The notes under the pieces were generated by a model. That model saw only the letters and a program-made list of their open reading frames with translations. It was not told the origin of the DNA and ran no database searches. A stretch of DNA of 64,000 nt from Tigriopus japonicus. Lineage: Eukaryota; Arthropoda; Copepoda; Harpacticoida; Harpacticidae. Made by a program: the position numbers and the translations under genes. This document shows, one piece after another, positions 11,401-23,400 of this stretch. Within the stretch, counting starts at the first letter, position 1. Each line of letters opens with the position of its first letter. Where the stretch lies: NCBI GenBank assembly GCA_010645155.1, contig CM021321.1, positions 1,827,497 to 1,891,496 of the forward strand, written 5' to 3'.

Positions 11401-14400
11401 AGGTTGGTTCAACGAGGAGCAATAAGCCAGCCGAGGCACGGATAAATCTTACTGCTGCTGCTGTTGCTGCTTTTATGACAATTGAGATGAGATGATTGAG
11501 GCCATTCAACGAAAAATGCTAGGACAGATTTCAATCCTGGTCTAAGCATTCCCGAAAAGGGGCGCCGTGATTGCTGTAGATTGGAGGAATGCTACAGCCT
11601 GGTTGGAACGTTCATGGACACGCCATATTTCATTAGTAATGTTGAAAGGTGGTCATTTCTGTCATGTGACTGTGGTTGGCGCTTTGGCAAGTGGTGTTGA
11701 GCAATAGTAGCAGTGGTAGATTTTAAGAAAACAACAACGGTGACGTTCACAGCAAACCAGCACACTTGAAAGAACATTGCAAAAAAGAAAATGTCACACA
11801 TAGAGAGAACACAAGTGAGAAAGCTCGTCTCGAGGGGCTTTGTCGTCTCTTCTCCCAGCTAAGATCGTCTCCAAATACAGGAACTTGACGATAGTGGTTG
11901 GTTGATTGTTCAATGATCTCGATCCCAAAAGTTATATAGTCAAAACAACAACAACAACAACAACAACACAGTCAAGCTTTTGAGGTTGTGACAAACATCG
12001 ACTCCGTGTACCTCCACCGGCCGAGTCTCCATTGGAGACCCCGCCTCCTCCTCCTCCTGCACCCCCATTGCCATCTCTGATCACTTCTTTCCGACGCTTT
12101 TTCTTCTTATGTTTGGCATAATTATCTCGAGCAGTCCAGCCCGGATAGCGGTCCATGTGGATCTGTCTCTCCTTCCGAGCCTGATCGTAATACTTGGCCT
12201 GTTCCACTTTACTCAAACTATGCCACTGAAATGAACCGAAGAGGTCCAAGATTAGACAGATCGTAAATTTGCTTACCTGGATCATCAGCTTTGTCGCGTT
12301 TTCGCTTCTTCTTTTTCAGTCCAAAGCGATAATTGTCCCTAGCGTTCCAATGAGGATACATTTGCATGTGCTTCTGTCGCTCAGCGCGGGCCTTTTCGTA
12401 ATACTTGGCCTGCTCATCGCGACTCAAGCTGTGCCACTGAAATGGGGGAAGACAACAATTGATTGAGGGAACGAATGACATTCATGTTTTGTACTAAGTG
12501 ATGACGGTGAAGTGGAAGACGATGGCTAGCTGGATGGCCTCCACATACTACAGATCAGTTCGTCTGGTGCTTCCCTGAATGGCAAATGTTGATTCGGGGC
12601 TTGCAACCGTTAAAAAAGAAGAAGATTTGTGGAAGCACAAGATGACAGAACAGAGAGTCTGTCTGAGTGAGCACACTTGAAACGAGTTTGACCTTCTTTT
12701 TAGCTTGATTTGTTTAACGGCCGTTCAAGACACATTGGGTCCTCGTCTATTTGAGGTCCCAAAGCGCATAGACGCATGCACGCACTCAAACAAACCATGC
12801 TTCACCGACATTTTATCCCTCTGAAGCATCAGACATACTTTTCTGGTCTCCCCCCTACCCCGACTAGGTGTGCAAATCTTGCTCACTTCAAAGACAATAA
12901 TTCCAGTCTTTTCTACTATTCCCACCTTGGAACTATCATTAGATCTTGTGATTATTTTTTGCCACCAAATTTGAGAAGGGATCTTCAACGAATGCCTAGT
13001 CCAACCAACTACCGTAGTAATGTGTGTGTGCGTGCTAGTGTATATACAGTACTGGTCTGAAGGAGGGACCAGGTTAGGCTTGGAAAATAATCTCTCGGGT
13101 CTGAATGTTATGTTTGGTGTGTTCATGTGTTTAATCCCGCCTAACACCATGCTGAGATGATGATCTTTTTTCTTTCTCCTCTTCTTTCTCGTGGTCTTCA
13201 GGGCCCACTCTATGTATAGAGCTACATAATAGACCCAGGCAGAACAGAGCTAGCTGCCTCGGGTTTTTTTAACGACCAAGGCGTCTTCAGCAGTACTACC
13301 ACTATTTGTCTCTTGGTGATAAAAAAAATGAAATGAAAAGACACGAGAACAAGCACACGAAGACGCGGGAGACCGAGAAACTAAACAAGATCTGCCAAGA
13401 TCACACAAACACTCACACAGCACATTCGACGACGGTCGGTCGAAAATACGGACGAACGAGCAGACAACAAGCGGCTTCTGCTGCTTATTTACCAACCGAA
13501 AAAAAATCACAATTCAGACCGACCGCTCATCTGAAGACACAAANNNNNNNNNNNNNNNNNNNNNNNNNNNNNNNNNNNNNNNNNNNNNNNNNNNNNNNNN
13601 NNNNNNNNNNNNNNNNNNNNNNNNNNNNNNNNNNNNNNNNNNNNNNNAGCAGACAACAAGCGGCTTCTGCTGCTTATTTACCAACCGAAAAAAAAATCAC
13701 AATTCAGACCGACCGCTCATCTGAAGACACAAAAAGTCCGAATGCCAATTTTCAAACGGACAAGGTGTCAGAATTGGAAAGATTTGCTTTTTTAGCCCTC
13801 CCTTAGTCCCCTCCCCATCACTTCAAGCGTTGGACACCCAATACTAAACTCGACCAAGCAGGCCTTTTAGCGTCATTTGGAGATTCACAAATTGCAGGTT
13901 CATTTTCAACGAGTCCATGAAACTGGCAATTTGAAATTAATTTTCTCGTTTGTGTCGTAAACCGCATCACGGAGGTGCTTTTTTATATCAGGCCATGGAC
14001 AAGACTTTGGTGTTAAGTGTTGTTTGTTGTCGGGGCTAGATTTCAAAGTTCGAGATTCCAATCTCATATCAAACAAGCTGTTGACAGGGGCATAAATCCA
14101 ATGTCGGATCGTCGGCAATGCTGTTCAATGTAACGCGTGGAGACTTCCAAAAATAGGAGCGACATTACTCTCCGCTTTAACGCTCTTTGATCAAGAGCAA
14201 TTAAGAAGCTTTTAAAACTTCCACTTCGTAACAAAACACAAAACCAGTTGACATCATTTTCCTCGAAGAGACCTCAGACGATGAATGAATGAAATGAGGG
14301 ATGGAAGAAACTTTGTGAATTTATTTACCCTGCGTCCCAGAATCTGGTTAATGGCAGCCGATTCCTTGAGGGTGCATTCGGCTTGAACCACGGGTCTCAT

Positions 14401-17400
14401 CTCCTTCATGTACAGCATGAATGCATTTAAAGGCTTTTTGATGTGAGAGTCGCGTTTACTGGCTTTACCTGAAATAAGAAAGATCATGCAAATAAATAAC
14501 TCGATGGCCTCAAGTTGAATGTAGCCTGTACTATAGGATAGGTGTGAGGCTTGCAAAGAAGACTGAAGGGACGTGGTGGTCAAAATAAAAAGTTGACACA
14601 TAACTCAGACTTCAATTGAAATAATGCATTCATTGCTGCTAAGGAGCAACAGAAGAAGGCTCTTTTTCTATCTTGGGGATTAAGAGGATGATAACAAGCA
14701 AACATGTCCGGCCAATGCCTGCCTGTCTTACGATTACTACTCTCAAACCTGGCGGAGATGCTTTCTTGTGTTTATTTATGGATTTTCTGAGGCGTCTCAG
14801 ACAAGAGTGATGTTGACTTCGAAGTCGTCATTGTGATGGTCGTCTTCGTCTAACACTCTTCTTCAAGAGATAGCCGGTTTGGCCCTCGAGGAAAAAGGCT
14901 GAGTTATGAGCCTCTTGATTGTAACACTTCTCGTTTGAATTCATGAGCCTTGCGGTTCTTGTTCATGACTGGTCGATTCATTCGCACTAATTCTCTTAGT
15001 ATACTGTAATGTAAGTAGTACTTACTTGGACTATGAAGGTCTTTGTCGGAGTGATGAGATCCACGGGAGTGACCGTATTCTTGTTTCATGTGCTGAGGTA
15101 GATGCTGCCCGTGGACACCTGCACCCACTGGACTTCCTGCGGCCACAGCAGCCGCTAATCCCGGATGGCTCAGAAAACCCGTGGGTGAAAATCTTGACAT
15201 GGAGCTAATAAGACGAGGAGTAGAAGAAAAATACGAGATTCATTAGATACACATCACCGAGCCCATGTTGACACCCCAATCCATCAAGGTTCAATAAGCA
15301 TTTCACGTACGATTTTCACACCCGATTTTGATGAAAAGATAACGCTTGGAAATAGAATGGCATTTCTACTCGAGCAAGGAGGGCACGAAATATCACAAAC
15401 ACGCGATTGATCCACCCACAAAAGAACGGAAATCATTCGTTTCCAATAAATTGGGCAATCCCACATGAAATTGGGGTCATTTTCACGCTAAATTCCAATG
15501 CTACTCAATCAATTGATCCCTATCTAGAAGGAGGGATTGGTAGCTCAACTTTGGAATTGTCGAGAAAGGAAGGGCAATAGGTTGTGGCACAAGTTGGTCA
15601 TATATCAAGTCTGGAATGCCAATCAATGCTTTGGTCAGGAAACGGGGAAATTTTCCGGGTCAATTCCAGTAGAAGGTTACGCGAAAGAAACTTGGTCTGA
15701 CAAGATCGGAGGCCACACCGGGAAACCTTCTTCTCTCACACTTCTTTAAGAGATCTTAGCAAATGTTTTGGCAGATAATCGCGAGGTTATCGCCAAAAAA
15801 CGTCACAAACTTTGCACACTCTAATGTACAAGGTTAGAGTAGGCCATCTCCAAAAAGTTATTTTTTCATCTGACAGGCGTTTTCACAAAGGTAATTCGCC
15901 AGAACGAACCATCACATTCGGTGTGGTTTGCTGACTTGCTAGCTAGTAGATGATACCTCGGTAGCTAGCAAGCTTGGCTGAGCAGGGCCGTGTAATTAAA
16001 TTAGAGAATGCGAAAAATTTGCGCCATTTTTCGCCTATTCTCGGCCCCTCTCCACCAACCACTGTACATAAACTCACCTTAAACTGGTTGAGGTAATAGG
16101 AAGACTGTAGGGAGAACCAGGACGCAAACCATAGGCTGCTTGGTGATGCCTGAAATCGAGAATAAAACCCGTGAAATTCTTAATCATAACCCAGTTGATT
16201 TCGGTTAGTGAGTTCACACCTGAAACAAGCCTCCTCTCTCTATTTCTCTAACACTCCCTTTTCTTCTTCCATGGTTATCCGATTCTAACCTCGCGCTATA
16301 CAATATGTACGTACTTGTGCGTGTATATCAAGTTCATTGGGATGAATGCCATGTGTGAACTGGAAACCAAGAATCATGATACGAATAAGTACCTTAAGCA
16401 GATTCAAACCAGGAAAGAGTCGAGTAGAAAAACCGGGGCTAGCACCGGGAAATATTAATAGCATGCTGTCATGAATCTGCTGCCAAATCCGGAGTGATGG
16501 AATTCGCGAATTAGCCTTGCCAAGGTGACCAAGCTAGTCCAAAGCACTCAGATTGTGAACGCTTCCTGTGCTCGATTGAGTTGTTTCTTCCCTTTTTATC
16601 AGAGGAAGAAGGGAGGGGGAGAACGAAAGAAAGAAGCGTTTTGGCAATAATTTCGTAATTACATGATGCCCTAATGGCCCCTTGTCACGCTGGATAGCAA
16701 TTGCAAATTCAATTGGAACATCTTTACTCATACGAAGTGTGCTCGGTAGGTCTGTCAGAAAGATGCTGCGTACTGCTGGCGATCAAGCCATCATCGGAAA
16801 AGTTCGTCGACACGAACCATCCCACCAACAACCCGAGTGAAAAGAAGACCAAAGTTTTGTTATTTGTTCTACTTACCAAGCTGCTAATTGGTCTGCACCT
16901 AGCATATGATAAGGGTAACCAGCCGCAGCGGCTGCTGCAGCGTGTGGAGGCAATCCATACAACGGAGGCCGTAGACCTACGGAGAGTTGAAAGAAACGAC
17001 GCGTTATTATTAGTATTGGGATGATTTGAGCCCACATAACCACTAGCTTGGGATAAAAAGCCAACTCATTTGTTGCATGTCATAATTTGGGCTACTGTTT
17101 TTCCCCTTTGAGATTTTGTTGTGAGGGGCTACATAAAACAATTTGCCAAAATGGAGGACTTTAGTTCAGGAAGATGGCGAGACTATTAGGGTGAAAGGAG
17201 GGCCCATTTTTTGCTTGGAACTAGGGGCCGAGACAAAATTTGGTGGTGATTATTAGCGTGGCTCGTTGGGCCAACAACGAGTCTTGGGTAATCTTGACAT
17301 CATCAATCTCCCACTTTTCAACTTGAAGCTCTACCGTCGAGTCTTTGGTGCCAGTTGCCACTGAAGAGAGCCGAGAGCCTCTCTCGCACTCACTATGCTG

Positions 17401-20400
17401 CCCCTTTGTAATTTCAATTAACTGATTTCTTGATACAAATTCCAAGCCCCAGCTTGCCAGTGGGCAGTCATTTCGAAGCAATTTATTTCTGCTTCACCAA
17501 TCACGATTTAAAGTGCATCTGATCAAGGATACGAACAAAGATCACACAATCATCGTGCCAGTGGAAATGAGTTCACTCAGCGGAGGAAGACTTTCTGAAT
17601 AATTGATGACATGGGACTTTTTTGGGTACCCACTGGACGCTCACTCCTACCTACGGTCCTACTGGTCGTCCAATGGATTGAAATTGACGGTTCTTCAGCC
17701 AAATTTGGTCTGATGGTTACTGGACATTTAGCTAAATCCACAACAGTCCCAATCAGACAAAAGAGTCAAGTGTTGGGAGTTTTTGAACAAAACTCAAACA
17801 GGTTTAACCAAGAGTGGTCCTCTTCGATATCGCCGTCATCAGACCACAGACGTGGTTGGTGCATTGACTGAATGAGTCGATTTAATGCTAACAATGCTAT
17901 GACCGCTACTCCGGTATATTTCAAGAAAGGTTTTGAAATCAGTTCATCTAAATATCAAATTTATCCGGAAAAAAGGTTCAAACTTACCAGCAACGCCCGC
18001 TTTATCGAGGTAGGTTCCCATGTGAGCCGGCGGAGGGCTGGACAGCGGATCACCGTATAAGTATGGAGAACGTGCCTGGAATTGAGAATCAATTTAATTT
18101 TTCAAACGTTGTTGTTGCAGAGAGACCGTCGTTCAATGGCCTGGCATAAATTCTTTCGTGCATTGCATCTCCCTTGGTCGTGTAACGACCGTTGCCCATT
18201 CCTGATTTAGAAAAAGGAAAACTTCGATGCTTCCTTCTTGGGTATTAAGTTTGTCAATCAAGGCCTGCTCGATCGTAATTTGCTCCTCTTAGGGCTTCGG
18301 CAATGTTGCAACGAGTGACTAAGAAACCTGATTTTTCCTGATTCATTCATGGCTTTGAGTCTTTGTAGACCTGCAGTCGAGGGTTTGGCTATCAGTTAAG
18401 TTGTACATAAACAGCTCAACACGGTCATTTCCGCAGCTCAGAGCTCAAAGCTTCAGACAACACACAATCACCCTTCTTCACCGAAAAAATGTTGACCAAA
18501 ACAAAATTCCTACATTTCCACCAGGTTTCCTCGAGCTTTCAACAACGCCCGAATTTCAGACAGAGCTTGAACCCTCTCAACCTTGTTCTTAGTACCGTTC
18601 CGGGTGAAAGGCATCGGATTTCAAAAAGAGCTCTCGATGATTCGTGTTCAGGATAAATGAATGCCAAGGATATCTGATCTCTAGGGATTCGAATAATTTC
18701 CGAACCACCTTGAGCCGAATTCCGTTGCCACAACATGCATGAATTACAATCCACTCGACCCCATTCAAGCCTTGTCTTAAAGAGTGACGAGTGTCACTTC
18801 CTAGTGCGAATCTAGAAGTCTATGAGAAGTATCCGTTTACCTCATCATCACGGGAGATGGACGGCCGACCGACGGATGGTGATGATCTGGTAGAAATTTC
18901 TGACCCAAACCTGACGAGAAAATCACTCTTGAACACCTTTCTTCGCTCACTCTATACCTACTTAACCCTCACCGCCCCCCCCCCCCTTCGTTCTCTTTTT
19001 CAAAGGTCAAAACTAGAGCGACCCCTTGTACGCCCAACAATGGTCCCTTGTAGAACACCACTCATCCAAAACATCAGGCTTAAATGCACCTCATGACACA
19101 TATGTACTCTCATCCCGTCCTGTTTATTCAAGCAAGTGTACGGATATGCTCAATCATCTTTTCTCGAGAAAACTGGTGGGAACCTGGTTCAAAGTATGGT
19201 TTAGGGCTTTGATAATTGAAACACCTCGTTCTCAGTTCGTCTCCTGCGCTTTTTTTCTGTTCATTACATGGCAGGGTAGAAACTGTTCCTGGGAGTTAAC
19301 TGGCTAAATACCTCTGGAGCAATTAAGCCAGATTTATCTTTTGAGGGACTGCTCCTCCTTGGTGTTCTCGTGTCTCTTTCTCTCTCTATCCCCCTTGATT
19401 TTTTAACTAGCTCCCTTTTTTTGTTACCTAGTAGACTACTAACTACCACATACGATAACCCTCTAGCTCTGTTTATAGCGCTCGCTGGGCTCGAAGCGAT
19501 GAAATCCAACGCCAAAGTTGTAAAAACGTTCAATTTCTTCAAATCATAAAATATACTTGGAAACTTGTAGTGCTCGTCGCTACTGCCAAGAAGTGCGATT
19601 AAGAACTAGCAGGAGGAGGAGCATTTGGCAGTAGTGGTCATTATGGCAACAACCTTCCTCGGTTGGCTCCGGTTCTGGAGTAGAGCCATCATCGGCTTGA
19701 ATATTGTCAGTGATAGTCACTCAACTGTCTTCTTCAAATCTACTTAGGACTTCATCCAATTTTCAAGAAAAAAAAAAGACAATTAATTTTCGTATCTGGC
19801 GGCACGGTAGCACAGGCATTGGCATAAAAAGCCGGTCTTATCGTTCACTTAATGGGAGCATTGGCTTCTTTTTTGAAGAGAGAAGCTTTTTATCTCTCAA
19901 TTAAAAGATAAGTTATTAAATCAGGACCAGAGACTTTCTTGAACCCAAGAATATCCGTTAAAACGGATATCTGCAAAAGAAAGACTGTTGAAAGAGATCT
20001 CTCGGATAATTTACAATGGACTTCAGAAGAGGTGAACAATTGCTAATAAATCATCTGTACGTACAGCACTTGTGTCTAAGCATAACAGAATTCCAAGCCA
20101 CTCAGGACATGGGGATGGAGATGATGATGATGCTCCATGGGGAAGAGAAAAAAAGACCCAACCCCTACCTTTTGTCAAGCTTCGATCGTAACTCAGGTAT
20201 GAACTATGAATTGGCAACCAGGGAAGAGACTGAAATATTATCCTCGAGACAGTGCCTGGCTGCTAATCAAATATTGACTTCGAGGAGCCAAGAGGAATAG
20301 TAATCCGCCCAGATTTCGGTACATGGTCTGAGTCTAGTGCAATGTAAAGTTCAGTCAAACATTCCAACAATCTTGGTGGAATGTCGTCCATGCACTGCAG

Positions 20401-23400
20401 ACAATGCTCGGACGATGAGGTTAATTTCAGGTGGAAAGGGGAGCACCAATGGTTTAATGAATGGTTTTCATGGCGCGGTTGACTCCTGGTCACATATCTG
20501 ACCTCCCCTATCATGTGAGACAGATGGACACAGAAGAAGAAGGAGCTATTTTCTGAAGTCACGCAGGTGACAATAAAAATTTATTGAAAGAATTCACACG
20601 CAAGACAAAAAAGCTCTCTTGGTTTCAAATGGAAGGGATCTGGTAATGAGCTTCGAGAATAAAAACGATTCTAGTCAGCTATAACACTGGAACTGCAACA
20701 CTAAAGGAAAGGTTCACGATGAATCTCCTATCATATCGAGGAGTTGCTTGCCAACGTTAGCGGATATTGGAGCCACTTTTGATTCTATTCGCAACATCCA
20801 CTTGTTGAATGGAGAGGAGATGTCATGAGTGTCTTGAAGTTCGGGCCATTCAGGCATGGAGAGGGAAGAAAAAAACTCCCAGAAAGGTCTTGGAATTCTT
20901 CAAAGAATATTTCTAAAGTCAGGAATGTTCCCTATGAGCTCAAGTCTCTCTTTCTTTCTCTCCCATTCCCGACAATTCCGCGGACGGACGGTCCGATACA
21001 ATGCACACAGACACTCCTCACAAAAAATCCCGTATAGAACAATCATAACACTCCAGAGAGTCCGCGGTGAAATAGGGGGCCATGGATCGTTCTAGTACGA
21101 GTATGTATGCCTCATAAAATATTATGTACCCCTTTTGAGCTAAGCTGTTGTAGGCCAGTGGCTGGTTGTTCTTGAAGACCGTTTAAGTTGGGGGCGAAGA
21201 GGAGGAAGAAAAAAAATCTATGTTTGCTTATGCTCTAAGTCACAGCACGTCGTAATTTTTTTTCCGAAGAAGGTCCAAGCCCAGCCAAAGATGGGCACAA
21301 CTTGCTGCCACAGAGGGGAGTCTTGGAAAAACCGATTTTTATGATCTGAATGAGATTCAAGAGTGGGAGGCATTTCGCAGATCTTGCCTGTGGCACTTCT
21401 AGAGCTATTTCTAGAGTTAAGTACATACAGAGGAGTATTTGTATTTTTCTCCTATGCACATTGAATCCGAACTCATGGAGTCATGATCGCTCCAAAGCGA
21501 GTGAGACGGCGCAATTGTGCTAATTGCTCACAATGCCAAACCAAGAGGCAATTCAATTCAATGGGCTCGTCACGAGGAGAACCAGCGGGTGAACCACTCT
21601 CCCGGTGAATCATGCCTAGTGATCCAATAAAATGCTGAAATGTCAACAATTTGTCACCTGATGGGCCAGGTGTTCGCTCGTATGTCACATGCTACTACTA
21701 CGTAGGTAGGTACGCACATGTTTTTTCTTTCCGGCTCAGACAGCAAACAACAAACGTCAAAAGACGCTTGGCTTGCATGTTGATTTGATCGAGGATCAAC
21801 ATTTCCCGCCTCTGCTTTATCCCATACAAATGCTACCTTCAAATTTTTTGAGCTCTCATTTCAATTGGTTTGTTGCGTGGATCTCGCTCATGTCTTCTTG
21901 ACAGACGTGAACTCTATGAACGTTCATGGGGGAAGCTTTGATTTGACATTCAATGACCGGAGAGGCGTGGATTGCTTCAAACACTTGGGCGTGACATAGC
22001 CGGTGAAGCTCGAACCAAGACACGTGTGAATCTGAATAAGCTAGCAATTACGACCGCAACTGGCCCGTTTCTTCACCCAAGTTCAAAGATAAATCGGTTG
22101 TGGAACGGACAGTACGAATAATCGCATGAACTCAGACCTCCTTGTTATCTTTGAAGTGGGAGGGTGAAGGATTGATGTTCCGAAAAGAGGGCACAAACAT
22201 GCCTACAACCAACCGTCTTTCGGACGACGTGCCATCCAAGATTGGAAATGCATTTTTTAAATTGATCTTTTTGTCATGACAGGACAAGTCCAATCTCTAG
22301 TCTGAAAGACAAAACACAAGGTACAGAATTTTGTCCTGTCATCTATTTCAATCGGACTTGGGGCGACATGGAACAACCGCCCCGAATGAAGCAAGACACA
22401 GAGATAGAAAGACAGCCAGAACAAAAAGAACTACCCTATGAATTCGGGAAGGTAGGTAGATACGTATTAGGTACATAGGTAGTCAGTCATTCACTCACTC
22501 AGTAAGGCAGTGAAGGAGTCGGTCGAGCCTTTAATGAAATGCTACGGGAGAAGTCGGTGCGTGTGCTCTGTACATTGACACAGTGGCCATGTCGCTCAAG
22601 AAAAGTGGTTGATCCAACCAATGGTAATCAATATTCTTCGAGAAGTTTCATCTTGTCAACCATCCTGAGCCCACGCAAATGCCATCCAGGGATCAAGGAC
22701 TGATGCCAGATCGTCTCACTTTTTACCGACCCCGACGAATTAATTCCATGGTGAAGCCAATTCAAAGGCTACCATTATATCGGGAATAGTATAGTTCTGG
22801 ATATTGGTTTGGGTTTGTCTGAAGCGAGGAGCACACCCCAAAACGCTCTTGAAAGGACCAATTTCACTCTCTTTCTCATTTTCGTTGCTCGCCGTGTTCT
22901 TGAAGATCAAACAAGGGCAATTCAGAGCCAAAAAGGAAGATCAAAGGAATTCTACATGACAGCCAGCTAAATATGATCTCTCCTGAGCTCTCTTTGTAGT
23001 GGCAGTAGTCTTGACTAACACGTACGTAGGTAGTCAGTCCCCCATTCAAGAAGAAAACGACGACATGGACTTTCTCACTCAAGAATGTAATTGTTGGTGC
23101 ACTAACTTGTGGTCAAGGTGGGTCCCTATCAAGTACGTAGGATACGAGACTGGTGAGGAACCGGTCTCTAAAATTGTCAACGTCGAGAGTACTTGGTGAT
23201 TGAGCCACTTTTGTAGCGTTATGGTGCATGCGTTCTTTGCCCTCCAGGAGGCCAAATCTCCCAAGGGACATGTTTCGGGAAGGAAATTGCTTTGACTAGC
23301 TGAGAATGGCGCATAACTGACATCAGCAGAAAACGATCTGCCATTTGATAGGTTGACAAAAATCTGATTCAACATGTACTGTACATTCGAACACATGATA

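Noticed and set aside
13460..13735. Genuine tandem duplication around the N-run
   Set aside because: Near-identity right up to both gap edges, repeated at a second gap, is better explained by unmerged contig ends.
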